Shown: in pieces, positions 19,575 to 27,959 of the stretch
Layout of the letters: each line of letters starts with the position of its first letter
How positions within the stretch are numbered: position 1 is the stretch's first letter
Origin: Saccharicrinis sp963677655
Lineage (GTDB): Bacteria > Bacteroidota > Bacteroidia > Bacteroidales > Marinilabiliaceae
Length of the DNA: 64,000 nucleotides
Reading direction: 5' to 3' (one strand)
NCBI GenBank assembly: GCA_963677655.1
Contig: OY782089.1
Made by a program: the position numbers and the translations under genes
The notes under the pieces: model-generated
Told to the model about the DNA's origin: nothing
The model's database searches: none
What the model saw: the letters and a program-made list of their open reading frames with translations, nothing else

Positions 19575-19991
19575 AGTCTACAATATCATATACAACAAGA
19601 AAAACCACATTTTCACTAATAAAAACATGCAGTTTTTACAACCAAACAGTACAACTGATTAAAGAAAAATGAAATTTGCTATGTATATACAGAACACAAA
19701 ACAAAAGGAGAAAAAAATAAACGCAATATTATTAACCCAACAAAATAAAGTAGATTAAATCAAATAAGAGAATTAAGTACAATTATTATAATCATTACTT
19801 CGTTAAGCTTTAGTATTGCAATGATAATGAATACCTTAAGAAGGTATATTGTTGATTTATAAAGTTTTGATATTAAGCACTTTGTAAATCACTCTCATGT
19901 CTTTTGTCTTAAATCTAATATACAATAAAAATAAAAACATATATCACTCAAAAATATTGATAAAATAACATTCTTATTTCACTCCACATTT

Positions 19992-20001
19992 TGGTCTACC
20001 A
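19992..20001. promoter_or_regulatory. Putative GntR operator, PL7 distal site
   Basis: TGGTCTACCA, with perfect half-sites around a CT spacer. It is 125 bp from the PL7 proximal site, close to twelve DNA turns. Confidence 0.65.
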
Positions 20002-20116
20002 CATCGCCCAATATTTACACGCCATATTATCCAGGCAACACACCCTACATATATATCTATTTTACTGCCCTTTACCTCCATACCTCATATATCCCCGTGG
20101 AAATTTTTTCACATTT

Positions 20117-20126
20117 TGGTTGACCA
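20117..20126. promoter_or_regulatory. Putative GntR operator overlapping the PL7 promoter
   Basis: TGGTTGACCA, 53 bp before the PL7 start codon. A TTTG at 20115-20118 would be the -33 element of a promoter whose -7 box is near 20142, so a bound protein would block polymerase. This favours a repressor role. Confidence 0.7.
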
Positions 20127-20141
20127 GTCATTTGGATTACC

Positions 20142-20149
20142 TATATTTA
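20142..20149 (+). promoter_or_regulatory. Candidate -7 box for the PL7 gene
   Basis: TATATTTA, one mismatch from TAnnTTTG, 27 bp after the TTTG at 20115, which is near the usual distance between -33 and -7 elements. It lies 30 bp before the start codon. Confidence 0.4.
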
Positions 20150-20178
20150 CTTGCTTATTCACCAATAATTGAATTTTT

Positions 20179-20985
20179 ATGAAAAAGAACATCAAAGGAT
20201 TTGTAAAAAATATTAAAATAACAACTTGTATTTTCACTATACTATTATCCTTATTAATGTTTACAAATTGTTCAAAAAGTGAACATGATAATTCAGAGAC
20301 TGAAAAAGAAGTTGAAGAAACCACTACTAATGAAAGTTGTACTTCAACATGTGATTTTGATGATTTACTTGTTGAAACCAGCTGGATCTCTGGAGATAAA
20401 TACGACCGGGATTCTTTTGAAGCTTGTGGAGTAGATGGTGAAGAATGGATGGATAAATATAATAACGGAAATGTAAAATTAAAGTGTTTAGCCACTGATG
20501 GGCACAGAACAGAATTAAAAGAAAATACAGGATATGAAACTTCTTTAGATAATTATAAAGAAATGTATTTTTCAGCTAATTACACAAATATTCCAGAAAA
20601 TGGCGTAACAATAGCTCAGATTCACAACAGAAACAGCAACGTTGTAAGACCCTGGATTAGAGTGTACATCGATGATGATAGATATATAAAAATTAAAGAA
20701 ACAGAAACCACTCCAAACGAAACCAGTTCTACGTATTCTACTTACACTGGTCCCAAATATACATCTGGTGATGCAATAAAAATTACTGTATGGACAGGTA
20801 TTAACAACAAGAAAGAAGGAGAATTTAAAATCATAACAAATGGTATAACCTTCACTAAAACAGTATCACCAAGTAGTGATTGGAGTAGTTATAGTAACGA
20901 TTATTATTTAAAGGCAGGAGTATATACGGAAGGTAATGATTTGCAAGCTACTGTTGAATACGACTATTTTTCTATTAATCATTAG
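20179..20985 (+). CDS. PL7 family alginate lyase, lipoprotein
   Basis: 268 residues. The lipoprotein signal (MFTNC) is followed by an acidic Glu/Thr-rich linker and a single PL7 beta-jelly-roll domain. The three hallmark strands are present: RTELKE (residues about 104-109), IAQIHN, and YYLKAGVYTEGN near the C-terminus, supplying the catalytic Arg, Gln, His and Tyr. PL7 enzymes are endolytic, and a cell-surface anchor suits first attack on polymer. It is transcribed divergently from PL6 under two operators. The QIH motif is typical of enzymes accepting G-containing linkages, but block preference is not proven here. Confidence 0.92.
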   Translation: MKKNIKGFVKNIKITTCIFTILLSLLMFTNCSKSEHDNSETEKEVEETTTNESCTSTCDFDDLLVETSWISGDKYDRDSFEACGVDGEEWMDKYNNGNVKLKCLATDGHRTELKENTGYETSLDNYKEMYFSANYTNIPENGVTIAQIHNRNSNVVRPWIRVYIDDDRYIKIKETETTPNETSSTYSTYTGPKYTSGDAIKITVWTGINNKKEGEFKIITNGITFTKTVSPSSDWSSYSNDYYLKAGVYTEGNDLQATVEYDYFSINH

Positions 20986-21027
20986 GAATTCGCAAATTAA
21001 AACACATGTTGGATCATTTAAAATATT

Positions 21028-21130
21028 AGTCAGCTAGCAATTTGATTATTTATATTATTCACTTGAATATATATAATATTCAACCTCTTGTTTTCCTTAC
21101 CTCCTTTAACAAAAGGAGGGCTAGCTGACT
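21028..21130. repeat. 103-bp nested inverted-repeat element downstream of PL7
   Basis: Outer arms AGTCAGCTAGC (21028-21038) and GCTAGCTGACT (21120-21130) are perfect 11-bp inverts. Inside, next to the right arm, CCTCCTTT (21100-21107) and AAAGGAGG (21112-21119) form a second perfect stem with loop AACA. It lies between the convergent PL7 and binding-protein genes. It may be a bidirectional terminator or a small MITE-like element. Confidence 0.55.
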
Positions 21131-21255
21131 TAATAGCTCCTAGTATGAACATTTATTCCAATCATATTTAAACTTATAAAACATAAATGATATGTTTCAT
21201 ACAATTTTTTCACGATTCTACTATATCTCAATTTTTACTCCTCTGTATTGAATTT

Positions 21256-22218
21256 TTACTTTTGAACTTTACCTAAGTTATTTCTATCAACAACAAAAGG
21301 TTGATACAATTTAGCAGACACATCTTTCTGTCTGTTATTAACAAAACCATTTACCTCAACATTTTCCTTTTTCATAATAATTTCTTCAACCAAATCAACC
21401 AGACCATATGCTAATTGCTTAGGTGGTTTATTAACAGTCATTGTAACTTCATCTAAAGAAATTGATTCTATTAATTTATCTGAGATATCCTGGGCTGTTA
21501 TCAAGGTGTGGGAGGGATCCATTCCCTTTTCTTTTAACACATCAGCAACACTCAAAGCTAATGGTACATTACATGCAATAACTGCATCAATTGGTTGACT
21601 ATAACAATTAACAACTTTTGTAAAATCATACTTAGCTGCATCATATGACCAATTTTCTACAAAAGTTTTAAAAACAATATTATACTTTTGATTTACATTT
21701 CTATTCTTTACCACACGTTCAATTGCTTCTTTTACCATAATAGCATTTGCATCTTTATGATCGCCATATAATAATACAATATTACCTCTGTCTAAATGAG
21801 AAAATACATACTCTGCCATTAACTGCCCTACTTTATAGTAATCAAAAGAAACAATATAATCCAGGTTACAATTTTGAATTAATCTATCATAGGCAATTAC
21901 CGGAACTTCTTCTTCATTACACATCCGTACAATCTGGGCTGCTCTATTTTGATTGGCTGCTACTATAACCAATGCATCCACACCCATTCCTAATAGTTCC
22001 TTAGCTTGTTCTAGTTGCTTATTTTCATCTCCCTCCGCATTTCGTAAAATTATTTTAATTCCTTTTTCTTTACATCTAGATTCAATATTTAAAATATCAT
22101 TTTGCCATCTATTATTCTCCAAAGAATGTATTAAAAAACCAAAAGAAATATCATCATTATTTGTTCTTATTTTACATGAACTAAATACAATTAATAAAAC
22201 CCAAAAACCAATCTTCAT
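21256..22218 (-). CDS. Orphan periplasmic sugar-binding lipoprotein, XylF/ribose-binding type
   Basis: 320 residues, lipobox FSSC. The mature part is a type I periplasmic binding fold (Peripla_BP_4): FGFLIHSLENNRWQNDI at the start, GVDALVIVAANQ, VIAYDRLIQNCNLDYIVSFD, and DAVIACNVPLALSVADVL. This pattern is closest to D-xylose-binding XylF proteins. There is no ABC permease or ATPase near it, so classical uptake is unlikely. In other bacteria, lone XylF-like proteins present sugar to a membrane LytS-type kinase; such a kinase lies at 27960-29063, but a link is only a hypothesis. It lies between two lyase genes on the opposite strand. Confidence 0.85.
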   Translation of the reverse strand: MKIGFWVLLIVFSSCKIRTNNDDISFGFLIHSLENNRWQNDILNIESRCKEKGIKIILRNAEGDENKQLEQAKELLGMGVDALVIVAANQNRAAQIVRMCNEEEVPVIAYDRLIQNCNLDYIVSFDYYKVGQLMAEYVFSHLDRGNIVLLYGDHKDANAIMVKEAIERVVKNRNVNQKYNIVFKTFVENWSYDAAKYDFTKVVNCYSQPIDAVIACNVPLALSVADVLKEKGMDPSHTLITAQDISDKLIESISLDEVTMTVNKPPKQLAYGLVDLVEEIIMKKENVEVNGFVNNRQKDVSAKLYQPFVVDRNNLGKVQK

Positions 22219-22381
22219 ATCCTCAATTTTAATTGTTACAAATAAAACCAGCCTCTAATTATTTATATAATATACTTAATAATCTTTAGTTCTTTCACAT
22301 ATTCGTTTTAAAACTATTACCATTTGAATAAAACAATACACGACAATTTATACTTGAATAAACTTTCAGCAAACTACGCAT

Positions 22382-22391
22382 TGGTCTACCA
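22382..22391. promoter_or_regulatory. Putative GntR operator between binding-protein and heparinase-like genes
   Basis: TGGTCTACCA within the 12-bp palindrome TTGGTCTACCAA (22381-22392). It is 164 bp upstream of the binding-protein gene and about 490 bp upstream of the lyase gene, so it could serve either. Confidence 0.62.
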
Positions 22392-22805
22392 ATTTAATAC
22401 TTTTTTTTTAAACACGAAATATTGATTTTTTTTATAAACATATTCACAACAATACATCAAAAATTATTTTATATTTTAAAATATCCTTTCCATGATTATT
22501 TGATGATATTAAACCTACAATATAAATTTAAAGACCTATTCCACTCTGAAATAGATATAAAAAAGGCGTACCTCTCACTTTCTTCTACTCTTTAAACAGC
22601 ACAAGTACAACAAAATCCATTAATGCCTCTAATAAATAAGACTCTCATTTTTCATTTTGACTTACTAACAAGCTTATCATTTCCTTCAAATTTATAGGAA
22701 AATAAACACTTAATTATCCATCTTATTATAAGAGATTCATTTTCCTATTAGTGAAAAAATCTCATATAAGTTTAATTATTACCAAAATATACAGTATCTT
22801 GCGAT

Positions 22806-22815
22806 TGGTTTACCA
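22806..22815. promoter_or_regulatory. Putative GntR operator before the heparinase-like lyase gene
   Basis: TGGTTTACCA, 68 bp before the start codon at 22884, with perfect TGGT and ACCA half-sites. Confidence 0.62.
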
Positions 22816-22820
22816 TTTAC

Positions 22821-22830
22821 TGGTTGTCCA
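22821..22830. promoter_or_regulatory. Imperfect second GntR-type site before the heparinase-like gene
   Basis: TGGTTGTCCA, one mismatch from TGGTTGACCA, 15 bp after the previous site. A tandem arrangement may strengthen binding. Confidence 0.45.
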
Positions 22831-22883
22831 CACGTATGGTTGTCATCATTTATTTTAGGTGAATTTTTTTTAAAAAAATCAAA

Positions 22884-25298
22884 ATGAAAAACAGTTTATT
22901 GAGTAGCACAATTCAATTTTTATCTTTTTATAAGACAAATTTAAAGCAGAAAAACATTCATGTACAGCATTTAAAATTAAGTGAGACAACATTTCTTCAG
23001 GAAACTCTAAACTTGATAAAATCATTGCTAAACCAAATTCACCCATTAAAAAACACATTATTTGTAAAGTATTTCTCAATCATATTTTTGTTTACAATCT
23101 CAAATAAAGCTTTTACACAGTCTATTCCTGCTAATCGTGTAGTAGGCAACCAAGAACTAATAGGATTGCTTAAGGATGAAGTAAAAGATGAAGTTTTTAG
23201 TGGAAATAAAATATCAGAGAATAATCTTGCTGAGTACTTTCGTCAGAAGTTTTCTGAAAGGTATTTCTATGATTATCGTACTTTTTATGACAGGTTGGAT
23301 AGCTATAATAATATATATAAAAACAGTAAAAAGCATAAAATTGGAGCCATCGACCATATTGATAAATACGCAGACTCAACCCAATGGATTCTTCCTTTCA
23401 ATTATTTAAATGGAAAACCTGTGAATGCCTATGCACTTAGACATTTAGCTCGTCAACACAAAATGGTAGATATTGCCTTTCTCTACTTTAGTGAGAACAA
23501 GAATCCCAAATACATACAATATTTTGAGCATCAAATGCGCTCACTTAACAACGCACTCCATTCTGATGCATATGAAAAAATTGAAGATGGAAATGGCATC
23601 TTTGAAGCATTTCGTTGTGGATACAGAATACTAAACTGGTTATGGATTCACAACATGTTTTTAAACGAACCAGAGTATTCAGATAAAGACCAATTAACGA
23701 CTATAGCCACACTTCTTCAACATGGCCAGTCTCTTTACGAAAACAACGATCATTTTCACGCAGGAAATCATCAAACAAGAGGTGTATCAGCATTAGCAAT
23801 GCTGTCAATTTTACTTCAGGATTTCAAAGGAACTGAAAATTGGTACGAAAGAGCAATGCTTAGATTAAGTGAGCATTTAGACAAGGAAATTAATGATGAT
23901 GGTTTTCAATTCGAACGATCTATACATTACCACATGAGTGACATCAACAACTATTTCTATGTATACCAATTAGCTAAACTAAATGCAATAAAAATAGATA
24001 AAACATGGGAAGATAAGCTTAAGAGTCTCTTCTCAACACTTGTAAAAGTTGCTTACCCAGATAGGTCGGCACCAGTCCTTCAGGACGACACTGATATTCC
24101 ATGGGCTGAAACTAATAACATTTCGGGTTCGATGACGCTGGGGTATTTACTTTTTGAAGACCCGGAGTTTGGCTATTTCGCATCTGATAAAGTCGATGAA
24201 AGAGAATATTGGTTTTTGAGCCATGAACAAGTCAAGACTCTGAATAGCATAAAAAAACAAAAGCCATCGTACGGATCTTTATCGTTTGAAAACACAGGAT
24301 ATTTTATCATGCGAGAAGGTTGGAACAAAGATGATAAAATGATGATCATTAGTGCAGGTCTGGATGCTGAAAAACCTGATCATCAACATGGAGATATATT
24401 AGGAATCCAAGCAATGGCAAATGGTAACGCTATCCTCCCTAATTATCAAGTGAGATATTCACTAAAAGATTTTGAACTATTTAAAAATTCAATGGTAAAA
24501 AATGTAGCTCTTGTTGACAATGAACTACAAGGGAAGGAATGGACATCCAATAAAGGAGGAAGTGGTTTTGGAAAGTTTAAATCATTACCAAAACCAGAAG
24601 TTATTACCTGGAATGTCAATGACGTTTTTGATTTATTTGCCGGCCAACATGATGGTTTTAAAAATATAGGTGTAGATTATACCCGACAGGTAATATTTGT
24701 AAAAAATGACTTTTGGATAGTTAAGGATAATTTCAAATCAGCTGATCCCCATAATTACAAACAGGTTTGGCAAGGTCATTACACATGTGAAAACGGTCCG
24801 GATCTAATTAGAGCAACTACTCCTAATGCCTGTGGTCATGATATTTTGCAATTAACAAAAACCGATTCCGTTTATAATTCTGGTACAAGGGGTAAGCATT
24901 GGAGTGTAATTACTAAATCTAATCAAAAAGAATTCCGTTTTATCACAATTATATACCCATACAAAGGGTACAACAATAGGTTAGATGAAGATACTGAAGA
25001 GATAAAAATAAATGATTGGATAGTAAACCAATCGGAATGGCAAATGGAAGGTAACAATTCCATTAACATTAGTTCACATAAAGGAACATACATCTTTAAT
25101 GTAAAAGCTTTAAGCAATAAAAATCTAAACCTACAATCTTCCGACGAAATGGATTTATTTATAAAAATAAAAGAAAATCAACTATTTATTCATTCAATCG
25201 GAACCCATAACCAAACGCTAACATTTATATCTGAGAGAAAAAATAAAAGACAAACCAAAACATTGGAACCCGGCAAAGTGTGGATAATTGACCTTTAA
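22884..25298 (+). CDS. Heparinase II/III-family polysaccharide lyase (possible alginate lyase)
   Basis: 804 residues. Unusually, about 60 residues of polar sequence precede a hydrophobic segment (FVKYFSIIFLFTISNKAFTQ) that looks like the real signal peptide. No in-frame ATG lies between, so translation may start at a TTG or the extension is real. The toroid domain has AGNHQTRG (Asn-His and Arg) and FQFERSIHYHMSDINNY (His and Tyr). The beta-sandwich has KPDHQHGDILG. These are heparinase II/III features shared by PL15, PL17 and PL39 enzymes. It differs clearly from the PL17 protein at 1161-3392. The operators upstream and the alginate neighbourhood suggest alginate or its oligomers as substrate. 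Confidence 0.82.
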   Translation: MKNSLLSSTIQFLSFYKTNLKQKNIHVQHLKLSETTFLQETLNLIKSLLNQIHPLKNTLFVKYFSIIFLFTISNKAFTQSIPANRVVGNQELIGLLKDEVKDEVFSGNKISENNLAEYFRQKFSERYFYDYRTFYDRLDSYNNIYKNSKKHKIGAIDHIDKYADSTQWILPFNYLNGKPVNAYALRHLARQHKMVDIAFLYFSENKNPKYIQYFEHQMRSLNNALHSDAYEKIEDGNGIFEAFRCGYRILNWLWIHNMFLNEPEYSDKDQLTTIATLLQHGQSLYENNDHFHAGNHQTRGVSALAMLSILLQDFKGTENWYERAMLRLSEHLDKEINDDGFQFERSIHYHMSDINNYFYVYQLAKLNAIKIDKTWEDKLKSLFSTLVKVAYPDRSAPVLQDDTDIPWAETNNISGSMTLGYLLFEDPEFGYFASDKVDEREYWFLSHEQVKTLNSIKKQKPSYGSLSFENTGYFIMREGWNKDDKMMIISAGLDAEKPDHQHGDILGIQAMANGNAILPNYQVRYSLKDFELFKNSMVKNVALVDNELQGKEWTSNKGGSGFGKFKSLPKPEVITWNVNDVFDLFAGQHDGFKNIGVDYTRQVIFVKNDFWIVKDNFKSADPHNYKQVWQGHYTCENGPDLIRATTPNACGHDILQLTKTDSVYNSGTRGKHWSVITKSNQKEFRFITIIYPYKGYNNRLDEDTEEIKINDWIVNQSEWQMEGNNSINISSHKGTYIFNVKALSNKNLNLQSSDEMDLFIKIKENQLFIHSIGTHNQTLTFISERKNKRQTKTLEPGKVWIIDL

Positions 25299-25365
25299 AA
25301 CATACAAAGTAAGATATAAAATTAAAAAGAATACAAACCTAAACCTACAAAGTACTCAGAAGTTG

Positions 25366-25393
25366 CATAATAACTTGAGTTCGATTAAAATTT
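25366..25393 (+). repeat. 28-bp interspersed intergenic repeat, copy 1
   Basis: CATAATAAC-T-TG-A-GTTCGATTAAAATTT differs at two positions from the reverse complement of 52895-52922, 27 kb away. Both copies are intergenic. Confidence 0.6.
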
Positions 25394-25460
25394 CATATCG
25401 AAATCAGGTTAAGTAACTAACAAAAACAAATTTTATTAACATCATATAAATAATAAATAA

Positions 25461-26648
25461 ATGAATAATTTTGAATGGAATTTTACAACAAAACTAGTTT
25501 ATGGCCCTGGACGCCTATCTGAACTTGGTACTTTAGTTAAGCCTTATGGTAAAAAGGTATTTCTTGCTACTTACGAAAGAAATCCTGCGTTTGCTCCTTT
25601 AATTGACAAAACTATAGAAACATTAAAGGCTAGTAACGTTGATGTTGTAATTTATGAAGCAATTGAGCCAAATCCCCGTGTAACTACTATTGATGAAGGT
25701 GTTAAGGTCTTTAAAGAATCAGGATGCGATTGTATAGTAGCCTTAGGTGGTGGTAGTGTAATTGATGGTGCAAAATACATTGCAGCGACTGCATATAGCG
25801 GTGGTTCATGCTGGGATTATGTGGTACTGGGTGATCGTACCCCTCGTGAATATACAGGTTCTTACCCTATTATTGCAATCCCTACAGTATCTGCTGCCGG
25901 TTCTGAAGTAAATGCCGGTGGTGTACTTACAAATTGGGAAACTAAAGAAAAAAGTTTTAGTCGTTCAGAATATAGAATACCTAAAGTTGCTATTATTGAT
26001 CCAGAGGTTCTTGCAACTTTGCCTTTATCAATTACAAAAGACAGTTGTATAGATATATTCTCACACTTAATTGAGCGCTACTTATCTTCTGAGGATTTAT
26101 CTGATTTTGCTGATAGACTTACAGAAGGTATGATTATGAACCTAAAAACAAATCTTGATATTCTAATTAAAGATCCAAAAAATATTGAAGCTCGCGGACA
26201 GGTAGCTTTATGCTCAATTTTTGGTTGGCAAGGTATTCAAGCATTAGGTCGAATGGGAACCATTCCTATGCACTCAATTGAAATGCCATTAAGTGCACAC
26301 TATGACTTACCTCATGGTCGAGGAATGGCTGTAGTAATTCCTCCATATTTGGAATATTTCGCTGACAAATTACCTGATAGATGGGCAAAATTAGCTCGTC
26401 GAGTTTTTGATGTAAAAGAAGAAGATGATTTAGCTGCAGCAAAATTATTAGCTCCTAAAGTCATTGAGTGGTTTGAAAGCGTTGGAATGTATATTAAATT
26501 ATCTGATATAAACATTGATAACGAAAAATTTGAAACTATGGCTGAAGATGTGGTTAGAATGTTCGGAAATCTAGAGACTGACAGGATAGCCAGTATAATT
26601 CCAACAGGGAAAGCGGATATCGTTAACATTTATAAGATGGCCCAATAA
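25461..26648 (+). CDS. Iron-containing alcohol dehydrogenase, candidate DEH or sugar-aldehyde reductase
   Basis: 395 residues, usual for family III alcohol dehydrogenases. The N-terminal Rossmann-like part has LGGGSVIDGAKYIA (GGGS at 96-99) for NAD(P)H. The C-terminal helical domain has the metal ligands Asp198 and His202 (CIDIFSHLIERY) and His271 and His285 (MHSIEMPLSAHYDLPHG). No signal peptide, so cytosolic. It follows the heparinase-like gene by 160 bp on the same strand. In alginate catabolism the keto acid DEH must be reduced to KDG, and no SDR-type DEH reductase is present in this window. Assigning that step to this enzyme is inference from context. Confidence 0.88.
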   Translation: MNNFEWNFTTKLVYGPGRLSELGTLVKPYGKKVFLATYERNPAFAPLIDKTIETLKASNVDVVIYEAIEPNPRVTTIDEGVKVFKESGCDCIVALGGGSVIDGAKYIAATAYSGGSCWDYVVLGDRTPREYTGSYPIIAIPTVSAAGSEVNAGGVLTNWETKEKSFSRSEYRIPKVAIIDPEVLATLPLSITKDSCIDIFSHLIERYLSSEDLSDFADRLTEGMIMNLKTNLDILIKDPKNIEARGQVALCSIFGWQGIQALGRMGTIPMHSIEMPLSAHYDLPHGRGMAVVIPPYLEYFADKLPDRWAKLARRVFDVKEEDDLAAAKLLAPKVIEWFESVGMYIKLSDINIDNEKFETMAEDVVRMFGNLETDRIASIIPTGKADIVNIYKMAQ

Positions 26649-26660
26649 TCTTATATCAAA

Positions 26661-26697
26661 AAAAGTCAGCGTCAATTATGAGATGCTGCTTTTTTTG
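26661..26697 (+). terminator. Rho-independent terminator after the alcohol dehydrogenase
   Basis: A stem made by AAAGTCAGCGTC and GATGCTGCTTT (one bulged base and a G-U pair) is followed by seven or more T residues. It begins 13 bp after the stop codon. Confidence 0.75.
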
Positions 26698-26841
26698 TTT
26701 TTTACCACATAACATACATACCCAAACCTATATTTATTTATTATAAATTATATGTCAATTATTTTTTAAAAGATACTTTGTATGCAAATAAGCAAAAAAT
26801 AACTCACTAAAAACCTTATTTTAGCTACAAAATTAACCACT

Positions 26842-27789
26842 ATGGCTATTTCCAGAAGAAAGTTTATAAAAAAAATGGGAGCTGCTGCAATAGGAGCTAC
26901 AATTATTCCTTCAACACTCAATGCATTTAACCCATACCAAATAAACGAACCATTAAAGATTAATATATTCTCTAAGCATCTTCAATTTTTAGATTTGAAA
27001 AAAGCTGGTCAAATTGCTGCAGAATTAGGTTTTGATGGTTTGGACTTAACGGTCAGGCCTGGCGGACATGTTTTACCCAGAAATGTTAAAAATGATTTAC
27101 CAATAGCAATTAAAGACATAAATGAATCTGGGTGTACCTGTGAAATGATTACGACCGCTGTTTCTGATGCAGAAAACCCATTGGATATTGACACCATAAA
27201 GACTGCGGCTACCCAAGGTGTCAAATACTATAGAAGCAACTGGTTTAAATTTAAAGATGATCTTTCGCTAGAAGATGCACTGGATTATTATCAAAAGAAG
27301 GTCAGACAATTAGGCAGATTAAATAAAACATACCATATTGTTGGATGTTATCAAAATCACTCCGGTATCAACGTAGGCTCTTCGATATGGGAAGTGAAAA
27401 AAATTTTAGAAACTGTAGATCCTCATTATTTCGGTGTGCAATATGATATCAGACATGCGGTTGCAGAAGGTGGAAACTCGTGGCCTAATGGTGTCAGACT
27501 TCTTAAGGATCAAATAAAAACTATAGTTCTAAAAGATTTCAAATGGGGGAAAGTTAACGGCCGATGGCAAATCATCAATGTCCCTATTGGAGAAGGAATG
27601 GTAGACTTCAGAAGCTTTTTTAAGCTCTTGAAAAGTTATGGTTTGCAACCACCTGTATCTTTACATCTTGAGTATCCTATAGGTGGTGCTGAAAAAGGCA
27701 GATCCCAAATCACTGTTGATCAAAATGTTGTCTTTGACGCTATGAAAAAAGACCTGACCACCATTCAACAATTATGGAAAGAGGCTTAA
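26842..27789 (+). CDS. Tat-exported sugar phosphate isomerase/epimerase-like TIM-barrel protein
   Basis: 315 residues. The N-terminus is a twin-arginine signal (ISRRKFIKKMG then a hydrophobic run). The body is a xylose-isomerase-like TIM barrel (AP endonuclease 2 family): LGFDGLDLTVRPGGH, YHIVGCYQNHSG, YFGVQYDIRHA, and LHLEYPIGG, with His, Glu and Asp residues placed to bind a divalent metal. The substrate is unknown; such exported proteins are often part of glycan loci. It is flanked by a terminator upstream and a two-component system 170 bp downstream. Confidence 0.86.
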   Translation: MAISRRKFIKKMGAAAIGATIIPSTLNAFNPYQINEPLKINIFSKHLQFLDLKKAGQIAAELGFDGLDLTVRPGGHVLPRNVKNDLPIAIKDINESGCTCEMITTAVSDAENPLDIDTIKTAATQGVKYYRSNWFKFKDDLSLEDALDYYQKKVRQLGRLNKTYHIVGCYQNHSGINVGSSIWEVKKILETVDPHYFGVQYDIRHAVAEGGNSWPNGVRLLKDQIKTIVLKDFKWGKVNGRWQIINVPIGEGMVDFRSFFKLLKSYGLQPPVSLHLEYPIGGAEKGRSQITVDQNVVFDAMKKDLTTIQQLWKEA

Positions 27790-27866
27790 AGAATTAATTT
27801 AATTAGAGTAAATGAAAACTTTGTTTTTATACCAGCTCAATTTCCATTACCATCTTGAAATTTGTA

Positions 27867-27897
27867 TTTCTATTGATTCAATCAGGCTTTCTATTGA
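27867..27897 (+). promoter_or_regulatory. Direct repeat with 21-bp period, candidate LytTR binding site before the kinase gene
   Basis: TTTCTATTGA occurs at 27867-27876 and again, identical, at 27888-27897. The 21-bp period is two DNA turns, the spacing known for LytTR-domain regulators such as AgrA. It ends 62 bp before the LytS start, so the regulator encoded in this operon may control itself. Confidence 0.55.
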
Positions 27898-27959
27898 AAA
27901 TACTTGATTCTTCCAGAACAAACATCAAATTTGTAGTTATAAATATTAAATAAAACACT

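Larger units (their letters stand above)
19307..20178. other. 872-bp divergent control region between PL6 and PL7 genes
   Basis: This gap holds four TGGTnnACCA operators (19397, 19565, 19992, 20117), a hairpin with a T-run (19507-19532), and candidate promoter boxes for both genes. No protein gene is visible. It is the densest regulatory stretch in the window. Confidence 0.75.
22219..22883. other. 665-bp divergent control region before the heparinase-like gene
   Basis: Contains three TGGTnnACCA-type operators (22382, 22806, 22821). The stretch between 22400 and 22790 is AT-rich with no recognisable gene or strong repeat. Confidence 0.6.

Noticed and set aside
20109..20495. A 128-codon open frame on the minus strand over the start of the PL7 gene
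   Set aside because: It lies antisense to a clear PL7 lyase, is Ser/Val-rich and low-complexity, and matches no family I know.
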